From the NCBI RefSeq assembly GCF_030151085.1, contig NZ_JASLER010000093.1:62001-126000 (forward strand): DNA of 64,000 nucleotides. Direction: 5' to 3'. Made by a program: the position numbers and the translations under genes. Position 1 is the first letter of the stretch. Every line of letters begins with the position of its first letter. Positions 27,215 through 36,933 of the stretch are shown here, one piece after another. This DNA comes from Bacteroides sp. Its GTDB lineage: Bacteria > Bacteroidota > Bacteroidia > Bacteroidales > Bacteroidaceae. The notes below the pieces were generated by a model that was not told the DNA's origin, did not search any database, and worked only from the letters and a program-made list of their open reading frames with translations.

Positions 27215-28099
27215 ATGAAACCACTTTACCAAGATTTACCTTTTCCGGTCGATAGCCATATACATTATTATATAGAAGATCTTCCTCACTTTATTGTCCC
27301 TTGGCATTATCATCCGGCAATAGAAATTATGTATATCACAAGTGGGACCGGAACTCGTTTTGTAGGCGATCATATCGAGTCATACGAAGAAGGAGATATT
27401 TGTATGATCGGTCCTGATCTTCCCCATGAATGGCGTAATGACAATGTTTACTTTGACAAAGAGTCAGGATTGCGTGCTACTTGCATTTGCTTGTTTTTTA
27501 AGCGGGAGATATTTGATCCTAATTTTATCCGGTTGTCCGAGATGAATGATATCCGTGACTTGATAGAGAGGTCACGACGCGGATTGAAGTTTACAGGGAA
27601 GTCGAAATTGGCAATAACTCAGTTTATAGATCGTTCGGTAAATGATACGGGCGTACAGAAGGTGATAAATCTTCTGTCACTTCTGTCACTGATGGCAGAA
27701 TCGACAGAGTATAAGTTATTGGCTTCGATTGGCTTTACTAATTCTGTCAATTCAGAAGATTTCGAGAGATTTAATAAAGTCTATAAGTTTTTGGTGAAGA
27801 ACTTTGCCACTTCTATTAAACTGGAAGATGTTTCGGCACTTGTTGGATTGACGCCGACCGCTTTTTGCCGTTACTTTAAAGAACGAACCAAGAAAACTTT
27901 TGTAGAATATCTGAACGAAATGCGTATAGGCTATTCTAAAAAACTATTACTTGAAAATAAAATGAAGATTTCTACCATTAGTGTAGAAGTAGGATTTTCT
28001 AACTTATCAAATTTTATATCTCAGTTCAAAAAGATAACAGGAATGTCACCGTCTCAGTTCCAAAAGAAATTTGAAGTAAAGACCAAACAAATAATCTGA
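27215..28099 (+). CDS. AraC family regulator of the utilisation locus
   Basis: 294 aa. The N-terminal cupin domain (residues 10-110) has HYHPAIEIMYITSGTGTRFVGD and a GPDLPHEW motif, typical of sugar-sensing AraC proteins. The C-terminal double HTH (about 195-290) includes VSALVGLTPTAFCRYFKERT and ISVEVGFSNLSNFISQFKKITGMSP, read in parts. It precedes the 28 kb operon on the same strand with a 180 bp gap that contains a promoter box, so it is the obvious candidate activator. No hybrid two-component or anti-sigma regulator is present. Confidence 0.9.
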   Translation: MKPLYQDLPFPVDSHIHYYIEDLPHFIVPWHYHPAIEIMYITSGTGTRFVGDHIESYEEGDICMIGPDLPHEWRNDNVYFDKESGLRATCICLFFKREIFDPNFIRLSEMNDIRDLIERSRRGLKFTGKSKLAITQFIDRSVNDTGVQKVINLLSLLSLMAESTEYKLLASIGFTNSVNSEDFERFNKVYKFLVKNFATSIKLEDVSALVGLTPTAFCRYFKERTKKTFVEYLNEMRIGYSKKLLLENKMKISTISVEVGFSNLSNFISQFKKITGMSPSQFQKKFEVKTKQII

Positions 28100-28124
28100 T
28101 CATATTATCTTAGATAAACTAAGA

Positions 28125-28160
28125 AATCGCAGGAGATAACACCTCTGATTTTTGTTTTTT
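28125..28160 (+). terminator. possible terminator of the araC-type gene
   Basis: An imperfect stem (AATCGCAGGAG against CTCTGATT with bulges) followed by T-rich sequence, shortly after the regulator stop. Would separate it from the operon. Confidence 0.35.
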
Positions 28161-28248
28161 GCAGTAATTATGCCTATTTATAATGAATAATGGTAAGATA
28201 CCATAATTATCGGAAAATATAGAGGAAAGACCTAGTTTCTAATCAGCG

Positions 28249-28256
28249 TACATTTG
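28249..28256 (+). promoter_or_regulatory. -7 box of the utilisation operon
   Basis: TACATTTG matches TAnnTTTG, about 30 bases before the first operon gene. No TTG is seen at the -33 position, consistent with a promoter that needs an activator such as the AraC protein next door (inference). Confidence 0.5.
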
Positions 28257-28279
28257 CAATGTAAGATATTAAAAGTATA

Positions 28280-28849
28280 ATGCTGATGGATAATAGAAGA
28301 ATATATGTACCGTCTTCGCTCTTTATGAGAGACTATCTGGTAGGAGAGGAAATACAAAAGAACTCAAAAACTTTGGCCGATTTGCAGGGCATTTTTCACA
28401 ATGTCGAAGCTTGTCAAAAGATGTCTCCCGAAACCTTATTATATGAGGTGAGTTGCTACTTACCCGTTCAAGAAGGATTGCCGGGAGGTCTCTATTTTGG
28501 AATCACAAAGATTTTTTCAGGTAAGGTTGGTGATGAATATTTCATGACCAAAGGGCACTTTCATGCTAATATTGATCGTGGAGAATATTACTGGGGTATA
28601 GAAGGAGAAGGAGTATTGATCCTGATGGATCAGAATCGTTGTATTTGGGGAGAACAGATTTTCCCGGGCAGCCTTCATTACATACCAGGAGGAGTAGCTC
28701 ATCGTGTGGCTAATGTAGGTACTTCCATATTGTCATTTGCAGCGTGCTGGCCATCGGATGCCGGACATAATTATCAGGAGATTCTTGATAATGGATTCTC
28801 TGCATCTTTACAGTGTATAAATGGTAATCCTGAATTAATCGCACTATGA
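28280..28849 (+). CDS. cupin-type glucose-6-phosphate isomerase family protein
   Basis: 189 aa, cupin fold of the archaeal-type phosphoglucose isomerase family. The metal-binding core is visible: MTKGHFHANIDRGEYYWGIEG (His, His, Glu) and later IPGGVAHRV (His). Predicted to interconvert glucose-6-phosphate and fructose-6-phosphate, or a related sugar pair. A second ATG (28286) is equally possible. Its stop overlaps the ROK gene start as ATGA. It is the first gene of the cytoplasmic sugar module. Confidence 0.8.
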   Translation: MLMDNRRIYVPSSLFMRDYLVGEEIQKNSKTLADLQGIFHNVEACQKMSPETLLYEVSCYLPVQEGLPGGLYFGITKIFSGKVGDEYFMTKGHFHANIDRGEYYWGIEGEGVLILMDQNRCIWGEQIFPGSLHYIPGGVAHRVANVGTSILSFAACWPSDAGHNYQEILDNGFSASLQCINGNPELIAL

Positions 28850-29805
28850 GTACAAAGCATATCATAGCCGTTGATTTGGGAGGAACTTTTACGAAGGTGG
28901 GACTTTTGCGCGATGGGGAGTTAATCGACTATATAAAGATGTCTTCTCGTACAGATTTAGATATGTCGGCAAGTTTACCGGAGATAGAAAGCGCTATCAA
29001 TTTTTTGATTCATTCCAATAATGTAAAGAGGATTTTGGGGATTGGCATTGCTTTCCCGGGATTAGTAGACAATCGGAAAAGCCTTATCATATCTACCAAC
29101 GAGAAATATGATGACGGAGTCAACCTGGATTTGGACAGATGGGCGGATGATAACTGGGGGGTACCTTTTTATATCGATAATGATGCAAGGCTAGCAACAA
29201 TCGGTGAGTGGCAGTACGGAAGTGGCAAAGGGTATGGTAGCGTTGTCATGATGACTATAGGCACAGGAATAGGGACCGGGGTGATTATGGAGGGTAAGGT
29301 GATGTATGGAAAGCATTTTCAAGCAGGTTCATTGGGAGGACATTTTGTGGTTGATTATAAAGGTAGATTATGTTCTTGTGGAAACAAGGGATGTGTTGAA
29401 GCGCTGTCTTCCTCATTTTTTCTGCACAAGATTATAAAGGAACACGCTTCAATATCACCCGATTTCAAGGCAGTGTCGCATAACTATGATTTTAAAGAAA
29501 TCTTTCAATTGGCTGAGTCGGGTGATAAAGATGCACTACTGATAAGAAATGAGTGCATTGCAATATGGGGAGCAGCGGTTATCAACTTTATTCATGCATA
29601 CGATCCGGAAGTCGTCATTCTTGGTGGTGGAATTATGAACAGTCACAAAGTGATTGTACCCTATATCGAAGAACGAGTTCAGAAGTATGCCTGGACACCG
29701 AGTGGAAAAGTGCCTGTAGTGGTATCGAGTTTGGGAGATTATGCTGCTTTATATGGTTTGGAATATTGTCTGAAAAACAAGGTAAGAGATGAAATATATT
29801 GCTAA
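28846..29805 (+). CDS. ROK family sugar kinase
   Basis: 319 aa cytoplasmic kinase of the ROK group. The ATP loop is AVDLGGTFTKVGLL (residues 8-21); the sugar-binding region has FYIDNDARLATIGEW and GTGIGTGVI; the zinc motif CSCGNKGCVE follows near residue 185, preceded by HxGGH-like AGSLGGHFVVD. These features indicate phosphorylation of a hexose such as glucose, mannose or fructose rather than a repressor role, since no N-terminal HTH is present. Overlaps both neighbours (4 bp and 17 bp). Confidence 0.88.
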   Translation: MSTKHIIAVDLGGTFTKVGLLRDGELIDYIKMSSRTDLDMSASLPEIESAINFLIHSNNVKRILGIGIAFPGLVDNRKSLIISTNEKYDDGVNLDLDRWADDNWGVPFYIDNDARLATIGEWQYGSGKGYGSVVMMTIGTGIGTGVIMEGKVMYGKHFQAGSLGGHFVVDYKGRLCSCGNKGCVEALSSSFFLHKIIKEHASISPDFKAVSHNYDFKEIFQLAESGDKDALLIRNECIAIWGAAVINFIHAYDPEVVILGGGIMNSHKVIVPYIEERVQKYAWTPSGKVPVVVSSLGDYAALYGLEYCLKNKVRDEIYC

Positions 29806-31552
29806 TTATGAGAAACATCCTTTTGTACAGATTTCGGATTGTTCGGATGCATGTACCCGGGGTTGGACTGCCATAACAGGCAGAATCAAGGAACACTTGA
29901 ATCAAACGGACAGAACATTGAAAGTGGTAGCTGTTGAATGCTATCAGGGAGTGTTTGAAGAGGAAATGCGTGAGGCGTTTACTTACGAATTCAACGATGC
30001 TGTAGTTATCCATACTACCAGTACGATGCTGGCCGAGCAACAAATTGATGATTTCTTCCATCCGGACATTACGGATGACGAGGTATTTGGCTACATGACT
30101 CGTCATACTATAGACTGCTTCTTTGATGTCGATAAAGTGAACACGGTACGTAGGCAGATTGCGGAAAAGAAGTCAGGAATAGTCATTATCTATGGAGTTG
30201 GTGCCGGTTACATCTGCGAAAATCCCGATTTATTGGTCTATGCTGATATGGCAAGATGGGAGATACAAACGAGATTTCGCAGGAATGAAGTCTCGAATAT
30301 AGGTATTAGTAATAAAAATGAAAGAACCTCTTTGCAATATAAAAGAGCCTTCTTTGTTGACTGGCGGATATGCGACAGGCATAAGAAGGAGATGATGCCC
30401 CGTATTGATTATGTATTGGATACTAACCAACGGAATTGCCCTAAAATGATAACAGGCAAAGCGATGTATGAAGGACTGGAGAAAGCTGTCAATGGGCCTT
30501 TCCGAGTTGTCCCTTTTTTCGACCCGGGGCCTTGGGGTGGACAATGGATGAAAGACATTTGCGGTTTAGACAAAACAGTACCTAACTATGCCTGGTGTTT
30601 TGACTGTGTACCCGAGGAGAATAGTTTGCTATTGGCTTTTGGCGATGAGAGAGTCGAGATACCCTCCATCAACCTGATATTTGCTTATCCCCGGCAGTTA
30701 CTTGGCGATGCTGTTTATGGCAGATTCGGAGATGAATTCCCGATACGTTTTGATTTTTTGGACACAATGCAAGGCGGCAACCTCAGTTTGCAGGTACATC
30801 CTCTGACGGAGTATATACAACAGAAATTCGGAATGCATTATACACAAGATGAGAGCTACTATATACTCGATGCAAAAGAAGGAGCAACGGTATATCTCGG
30901 ATTGAAGGAGAATATAGAACCGGAAAAAATGCTGGAAGATTTGAGGCAATCCCAAAATACTGGCCAGTTTGATGCAGAGCAGTACGTGGGCATTTATCCT
31001 GCAAAGAAGCACGATCATTTCTTGATTCCGGCAGGTACGATACATTGTTCGGGGAGGAATAGTATGGTATTGGAGATTAGTGCAACTCCGTTCATATTCA
31101 CCTTCAAACTTTGGGACTGGGGACGAATGGGATTGGATGGTCGACCACGCCCTATAAATATTGCTCATGGAGCTAATGTGATACAATGGAATAGAACCGA
31201 ATCCTGGGTAAAGAAAGAGTTGATTAACAATGTTTCCAAAGTAGCCGAAGGCAAAGAATGGTATGAAGAAAAGACAGGATTACACCAACAGGAGTTCATT
31301 GAAACCAGAAGACATTGGTTTACGGGTAAAGTTCTGCACAAGAATAATGAGGGAGTCAATGTATTGAATCTCATCGAAGGACGGGCGGCAATCGTAGAAA
31401 GCCCTACCAATCAGTTCTCACCATTTGTGGTACATTATGCAGAAACGTTTATCATTCCTGCTACCGTAAAGGAATATACAATCACACCTTATGGTGAAGC
31501 TGAAGAAACACAGTGTGGAACAATCAAAGCATTCGTAAGACATCATGCATAA
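29789..31552 (+). CDS. class I mannose-6-phosphate isomerase with N-terminal kinase-like domain
   Basis: 587 aa fusion. The C-terminal ~360 residues (from about 228) are a cupin phosphomannose isomerase: FDPGPWGGQWM, then LQVHPLTEYI and a YYILDA block (metal ligands), and IPAGTIHCSGRNSMVLEIS. The N-terminal ~225 residues resemble a P-loop uridine-kinase-like fold, with a LKVVAVECYQGVFEEE strand-loop where Walker A should be, but GxxxxGK[ST] is absent, so ATP binding is doubtful. Predicted to convert mannose-6-phosphate to fructose-6-phosphate. Overlaps the ROK gene by 17 bp and the next gene by 8 bp. Confidence 0.85.
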   Translation: MKYIANYEKHPFVQISDCSDACTRGWTAITGRIKEHLNQTDRTLKVVAVECYQGVFEEEMREAFTYEFNDAVVIHTTSTMLAEQQIDDFFHPDITDDEVFGYMTRHTIDCFFDVDKVNTVRRQIAEKKSGIVIIYGVGAGYICENPDLLVYADMARWEIQTRFRRNEVSNIGISNKNERTSLQYKRAFFVDWRICDRHKKEMMPRIDYVLDTNQRNCPKMITGKAMYEGLEKAVNGPFRVVPFFDPGPWGGQWMKDICGLDKTVPNYAWCFDCVPEENSLLLAFGDERVEIPSINLIFAYPRQLLGDAVYGRFGDEFPIRFDFLDTMQGGNLSLQVHPLTEYIQQKFGMHYTQDESYYILDAKEGATVYLGLKENIEPEKMLEDLRQSQNTGQFDAEQYVGIYPAKKHDHFLIPAGTIHCSGRNSMVLEISATPFIFTFKLWDWGRMGLDGRPRPINIAHGANVIQWNRTESWVKKELINNVSKVAEGKEWYEEKTGLHQQEFIETRRHWFTGKVLHKNNEGVNVLNLIEGRAAIVESPTNQFSPFVVHYAETFIIPATVKEYTITPYGEAEETQCGTIKAFVRHHA

Positions 31553-32330
31553 GAGTAGTTTTGATAAAGGGATTGAGATTGATATGGTTGAAAATCCGTT
31601 GGGATTTGTCTACGGAAAGGGCGTGTTTGGCCCGACAGTAGAAAACCGACGGTTAGGCGATATCCGGTCCAGTTTAATGGATCCGACCTGCGATGGACCG
31701 GATGTAGTCTATTCCATAGCTATGGATGTGGGCAAGGATGAACATAAAGAACTTTTGCAACGATTGCATTTACTTTTTGGAGTCGTAGCTTATGCTAAAG
31801 GACGTTTGGGAATGGAACCTATCCGAAGTCAAGGACATATTCATAAGATATCTCCGTTTTGTCAATGGTCTACTCCCGAAATCTACGAGATATGGAATGG
31901 TGAAGCGGTCATTTACATGCAGGAATTTGCTTCGGACAATCCGGGAAAATGTTATGCTGTTCGTGCCAAGCCCGGTGATGTTGTAGTGGTTCCTCCATAC
32001 TGGGTGCATGCTACGATTAGTGCCAATGCAGATGAGCCTCTAGTCTTTGGTGCTTGGTGCGACCGGGAGTATGGCTTTGAATATGACCAGATACGTCGTC
32101 GAAAGGGTATTGCTTGGTATCCGGTTTTTGAAGGTAATGAGTTGAAATGGATAAGGAATGCCAATTACTGTTATTCCAAATTGATAAAAAAGCGTCCGGG
32201 AGAGTATGGTAAATTGGGTATTGAAAAAGGTAAATCTATATATAGGATTTTTGAAGACGACCCGGATGCTTTTTCATATGTTCCGAGACCTGAATTACGA
32301 AAAGAAGTTTGGATAAATTTTGAACCTTAA
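31545..32330 (+). CDS. second cupin glucose-6-phosphate isomerase family protein
   Basis: 261 aa, longer than the first copy at 28280. The cupin core has RSQGHIHKISPFCQWSTPEIYEI (metal-binding His, His, Glu) and VVVPPYWVHATI. The extra C-terminal ~80 residues, including YDQIRRRKGIAWYPVF and the ending KEVWINFEP, may form a substrate-specific cap. It could isomerise a different sugar phosphate or a free sugar, since cupin isomerases for mannose and lyxose are related. Overlaps the mannose-6-phosphate isomerase gene by 8 bp and precedes the transporter by 11 bp. Confidence 0.75.
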   Translation: MHKSSFDKGIEIDMVENPLGFVYGKGVFGPTVENRRLGDIRSSLMDPTCDGPDVVYSIAMDVGKDEHKELLQRLHLLFGVVAYAKGRLGMEPIRSQGHIHKISPFCQWSTPEIYEIWNGEAVIYMQEFASDNPGKCYAVRAKPGDVVVVPPYWVHATISANADEPLVFGAWCDREYGFEYDQIRRRKGIAWYPVFEGNELKWIRNANYCYSKLIKKRPGEYGKLGIEKGKSIYRIFEDDPDAFSYVPRPELRKEVWINFEP

Positions 32331-32341
32331 AAACAGTATAT

Positions 32342-33751
32342 ATGAAGAATAAACACATTATAGTCTTGATTACTACAGTCGTTGCTACTGGCGGACTTCT
32401 CTTTGGATTTGATACCGGTGTGATATCGGGTGCAATACCTTTTCTTCAGGCAGACTGGAGAATAGATAATGGTGACATTGAGTGGATTACGGCAGCCGGC
32501 TTACTGGGGGCTATGTTGGGAGCTTTGGGTGGTGGACGGATGTCGGATGTATTTGGAAGGAAGAAGATTATACTCGTATCCGCAGTGATATTTGCCGTAG
32601 GAGCTTTATGGTCGGGCTTGGCAACAAGTTTGATAAGTTTGATTCTCTCCCGTTTGTTCCTGGGTATAGCCATCGGCGTAGCTTCTTTCACAGTTCCATT
32701 GTATATTGCAGAGATTGCACCGGCCAAGTCCAGGGGGCGTTTGGTTTCGATGTTTCAGTTGATGGTAACAATAGGTATTTTATTTTCATATCTGTCGGAC
32801 ACGTTTTGGGCTGACGAAAGTAAGTTGGACTGTTGGAGAATGATGCTTTGTGTAGGTGTTGTGCCGGCTTTGATATTATTGATAGGTATGTTTTTTATGC
32901 CCGAAACGCCCCGGTGGCTTATGAGCAAGGGGCGAATGGAAGAGTGCCGGAGAGTATTGCTAAAGATAGAGCAGGAAGATACTGTCGATGATTTGCTACG
33001 GCAGATGGAAGGTGAAATTCAGAAGGATAAGGACAGTGTGACGGGATGGAGCTATCTGATGCAACCCTGGCTTAGAACGCCCTTGATGATAGCAGTTTGT
33101 ATTATGTTCTTCCAGCAGTTTGTCGGTATTAATACGGTAATTTACTATAGCCCCAAAATCTTCCTGATGGCAGGTTTCGAAAGTACTTTATCTGCAATTT
33201 GGGCTTCTGTGGGTATCGGAGTTGTGAATGTGCTTTTTACCATCATTTCCCTGTACTTGGTAGATAAGATTGGACGTAGGAAGTTGTATTTCATTGGCTT
33301 ATCGGGAATAATCGTTTCTGTTTTGTGTCTGAGTACTTGTTTCCTTTACGCTAATCAGTTGGGCGAGGTGGGCAGATGGTTGATGGTCGGGTTTATGTTT
33401 GCATATGTGGCATTCTTTGCAATCAGTATCGGACCTTTAGGCTGGCTCGTAATTTCGGAGATATTTCCTCAGAAAGTACGTGGACTGGGCACTTCGATAG
33501 GTTCGCTGTCCGTTTGGGTATTCAATTGTATCGTGTCTTTCACCTTCTTCAAAATAGTCAAGGCTTTCTCCGTTTCGGGGACGGAGATTGTGGTTGGGCA
33601 GTCTACTTCTGAGAATCCGGCAGGTGCATTTTTCCTCTACGGATTTATCGCTTTGGTGGCATTGGTATGGGGATATTTCTTCTTACCGGAGACACGTGGG
33701 CTGTCTTTGGAGGAGATAGAAAGAATGTGGAAACAAGATAAAAAGGGTTAG
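32342..33751 (+). CDS. sugar porter family MFS transporter
   Basis: Inner-membrane sugar symporter, 469 aa, 12 predicted membrane segments. Sugar-porter signatures are present: GFDTGVISGAIPFL near residue 23, GGRMSDVFGRKK (the GRR/K loop), PETPRWL in the central loop, FQQFVGINTVIYYSP near residue 260, and PETRGLSLEEIE at the end. It would bring released monosaccharides from periplasm to the cytoplasmic kinase/isomerase module encoded upstream. Confidence 0.95.
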   Translation: MKNKHIIVLITTVVATGGLLFGFDTGVISGAIPFLQADWRIDNGDIEWITAAGLLGAMLGALGGGRMSDVFGRKKIILVSAVIFAVGALWSGLATSLISLILSRLFLGIAIGVASFTVPLYIAEIAPAKSRGRLVSMFQLMVTIGILFSYLSDTFWADESKLDCWRMMLCVGVVPALILLIGMFFMPETPRWLMSKGRMEECRRVLLKIEQEDTVDDLLRQMEGEIQKDKDSVTGWSYLMQPWLRTPLMIAVCIMFFQQFVGINTVIYYSPKIFLMAGFESTLSAIWASVGIGVVNVLFTIISLYLVDKIGRRKLYFIGLSGIIVSVLCLSTCFLYANQLGEVGRWLMVGFMFAYVAFFAISIGPLGWLVISEIFPQKVRGLGTSIGSLSVWVFNCIVSFTFFKIVKAFSVSGTEIVVGQSTSENPAGAFFLYGFIALVALVWGYFFLPETRGLSLEEIERMWKQDKKG

Positions 33752-33787
33752 TGATAGGGATTTCATTATAATTAAAATCGTGATATT

Positions 33788-36700
33788 ATGAAAATGACAA
33801 GATCTTTTCGACTTTATTTTATTATCACTTTTGTTTTGTTAGGATTTGGGCAAAACGTATTGTTTGCCAATAAGTCAATTATAAGTGATAGAATTGTAGA
33901 ACAAAATCAATCCCAGTTAGTGACAGGATTGGTAGTAGATGCTAATGGTGATCCTATTATTGGTGCCAGTGTTATAGAGAAGGGAACAACTAATGGTGAT
34001 ATTACCGATCTTGATGGCAAATTCACATTAAATGTAAAAGTCGGAGCAATTCTGAAGATTTCTTATGTAGGCTTTCAGTCTCTAGAAGTCAAGATATCTG
34101 AAACAATGAAAATTGTTTTGAAGGAAGATAGTGAATTATTGTCAGAAGTTGTTGTTGTAGGCTATGGTACTCAAAAGAAAACATCATTGACAGCAGCAGT
34201 TTCTTCCGTAGAGGGTAAAGAAATAAGCCAGCAACCGGTGGCGGATATAACAAATGCATTAGGAGGCAGAATGGCAGGTGTGATATTTACTCAAAAAAGT
34301 GGCGAACCGGGAGCAGATTTATCTGATATTATGATTCGTGGTGTGAGTACAACTGGTAACAGTGCTCCACTAGTAATTGTTGATGGTATTCAACGTGAAT
34401 TATCTAGGTTAGACCCTAATAGTATTTCCTCTATTACTATATTGAAAGATGCTGCAGCGGTAGCTCCTTATGGTATGGCAGGAGCAAATGGTGTAATTTT
34501 AGTAACGACCAAGCAAGGAAATGCCGGTGCCCCCAAGTTTTCTTATAATGGATATGTAGGATGGCAAAATCCGACAGTGTTAACTGAGTTTGCTGATTCA
34601 TATGAATATGCTCGGCTATTTAATCAAGCGAATGATAATCAAGGGCAGCCTCATCGCTTTTCGGAGCATGAACTTGAAATGTATAAATCGGGGAAAGACC
34701 CGATTAATTTCCCTAATCATAATGTTTTAAAGGAATTGATTAAATCTAATTCTCCAATCACAAGCCATAATATTCAATTATCAGGTGGAAATGAGAAGTT
34801 TAATTATTACATAAGTCTGAACTACTTGTACCAAGGCGGTATGTGGGATACTACTGATATGAATAAATATAGCTTAATGTCGAAGATACAGGCACAGGCA
34901 ACTAAAACGACTAAAGTAGAATTGTCCGTCACTGGACGTATTGAACAGTTTAATTATCCCGGAGTATCTTCGGGAGGTGCAGGAAACATCTTTGCTCAGG
35001 CCTTTCGTACCCCTCCAATTGCTCCATTGGTATATCCTGGTGGGCTGGCAGGCGAGTTTGAAGGAAGAACTGTGTATGGACAAATATATCAAAGTGGATA
35101 TAATAAATATCGTAATTATGTAATGTATAATCAAATGTCTGTAGAGCAAGTCTTACCTTTTATAAAAGGCTTGAAGCTAAAAGGCGTAGTTGCATATGAT
35201 TTAAAACCGACTCATAAGAAAATCTGGAAGACTCCAATGCCTTATTATACAGTGGATATGTCAAGTGGTACACCTGAATATATTAAGGCTGGAAATGATG
35301 GACCGGAGAAACCCACATATACACAGAATTATTCAGAAAATCAAAGTTTGACTCTTCAAGGTCAGATATTGTATAATGATACATTTGGAAAGCATGAAGT
35401 AGGTGGATTAGCTGTATTTGAAATGAGAGATACACAAGGAGATTTTTTTGAAGCCTCTCGATTGAATTATAATGTTAACATACCTGAGTTGAATAATGGT
35501 AGTTCTGCTCCGGCTGATATAAAGAATAGTGGTAATTCCTCCAAGACCAAACAGCGTTCTATTATTTATCGTGTTAACTATGCATACGATGGTAAATACT
35601 TGTTTGAGACTTCCGCCCGCTATGATGGTAGCTATTATTTTGCTCCTGGTCACAGATTTGGCTTTTTCCCATCTGCTTCATTAGGTTGGCGTATTTCAGA
35701 GGAAAACTTTCTGAAAGGTCATTCTAATTGGTTGAGCAATTTGAAGTTGAGAGCTTCCTATGGTGAATCAGGTGCCCTTGCTGCTGAACCGTTCCAATAT
35801 CTCAGTTCTTATAATTTATATAGTAATTCTGCAGTGATAAATGGAAAGCCTACACAAGGTTTATCGGAATTGTTGGAGCCAAATAGATATATTACTTGGG
35901 AAAAAGCAAAGAAGATGGATATAGGTTTTGATTTGGGGTTATTTAATAATAGAGTTTCATTTTCAATGGACTACTTTTCTGAATATCGAAGTAATATGTT
36001 AGTGAAGCCGCAAGTTACAGTTCCGTTTGAGTATGGAATCGGGATAGCTCAAGAGAATAAAGGTAAATTGAAAAACAGGGGTGTGGAGTTCAGTTTAATT
36101 GCATCAAATCAATTTTCAAAGGATTTGTTTGTCGGACTTCAGGTGAACTTTACTTATGCCAAAAACAAGATTGTAGAGATTTTTGAGACACCTGCGACTT
36201 TCAATAATCCATATAGAAAACAAACAGGGCGACCATTGGGACAGAAGTTTGGTTATAAAGCATTGGGCTATTTCCAGGTATCGGATGATTTGAATGGAGA
36301 TGGTATTATTGATAGGGGCGAATATGATGTTAAACAACCTTGGGGAACAGTACACCCAGGTGATTTGAAATACCAGGATACCAATAAAGACGGTTCGATT
36401 ACAGTTGATGATATGGTACCTATCGGACTTTCAAACATTCCGCAAATAGTATATGGCTTTTCTCCTAGTATCAGATATAAAGGTTTTGATTTGCTTTTAT
36501 TATTTCAAGGAGCAGCTAAACGTGACTTTTGGATTGGAGATGTAGCTGCATGGCCTTTCACAAATAATTCTTCAGTACCAAGAACTGCATTAGATGTGTG
36601 GACGCCTGAAAATCCGAATGCTAGAAACCCACGAGTTACGACTATTCCAGCTACAAATAATACTCAACATTCATCTTGGTGGTTGCATAATGGAAACTAT

Positions 36701-36910
36701 TTGAGATTGAAAACAGGAGAGTTAGGTTATACTATTCCAAAAGTTTTAGCTAATGGGATTGGAATTGAATCTGCCAGAATTTATGTATCCGGACAGAACA
36801 TATTTACATGGAGTAAAATTAAGAATTTTGATCCTGAAATCAGTGATCAAAACGGAATCTATTATCCCCAACAAAAGGTTATTTCTATTGGCGTTGACAT
36901 AAAATTTTAA
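33788..36910 (+). CDS. SusC/RagA TonB-linked outer-membrane protein (pair 1)
   Basis: 1040 aa TonB-dependent transporter. A signal peptide is followed by a carboxypeptidase-regulatory-like domain (GLVVDANGDPIIGASV, about residues 48-125), the TonB box VVVVGYGTQKK, the plug (VRGVSTTGNSAPLVIVDG region read in parts) and a large barrel ending in KVISIGVDIKF. It transports oligosaccharides captured by SusD. Base composition looks more A+T-rich than the rest of the locus. It follows the MFS gene by 36 bp. Confidence 0.95.
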   Translation: MKMTRSFRLYFIITFVLLGFGQNVLFANKSIISDRIVEQNQSQLVTGLVVDANGDPIIGASVIEKGTTNGDITDLDGKFTLNVKVGAILKISYVGFQSLEVKISETMKIVLKEDSELLSEVVVVGYGTQKKTSLTAAVSSVEGKEISQQPVADITNALGGRMAGVIFTQKSGEPGADLSDIMIRGVSTTGNSAPLVIVDGIQRELSRLDPNSISSITILKDAAAVAPYGMAGANGVILVTTKQGNAGAPKFSYNGYVGWQNPTVLTEFADSYEYARLFNQANDNQGQPHRFSEHELEMYKSGKDPINFPNHNVLKELIKSNSPITSHNIQLSGGNEKFNYYISLNYLYQGGMWDTTDMNKYSLMSKIQAQATKTTKVELSVTGRIEQFNYPGVSSGGAGNIFAQAFRTPPIAPLVYPGGLAGEFEGRTVYGQIYQSGYNKYRNYVMYNQMSVEQVLPFIKGLKLKGVVAYDLKPTHKKIWKTPMPYYTVDMSSGTPEYIKAGNDGPEKPTYTQNYSENQSLTLQGQILYNDTFGKHEVGGLAVFEMRDTQGDFFEASRLNYNVNIPELNNGSSAPADIKNSGNSSKTKQRSIIYRVNYAYDGKYLFETSARYDGSYYFAPGHRFGFFPSASLGWRISEENFLKGHSNWLSNLKLRASYGESGALAAEPFQYLSSYNLYSNSAVINGKPTQGLSELLEPNRYITWEKAKKMDIGFDLGLFNNRVSFSMDYFSEYRSNMLVKPQVTVPFEYGIGIAQENKGKLKNRGVEFSLIASNQFSKDLFVGLQVNFTYAKNKIVEIFETPATFNNPYRKQTGRPLGQKFGYKALGYFQVSDDLNGDGIIDRGEYDVKQPWGTVHPGDLKYQDTNKDGSITVDDMVPIGLSNIPQIVYGFSPSIRYKGFDLLLLFQGAAKRDFWIGDVAAWPFTNNSSVPRTALDVWTPENPNARNPRVTTIPATNNTQHSSWWLHNGNYLRLKTGELGYTIPKVLANGIGIESARIYVSGQNIFTWSKIKNFDPEISDQNGIYYPQQKVISIGVDIKF

Positions 36911-36933
36911 TACACTTAATAATGGATTTATTT

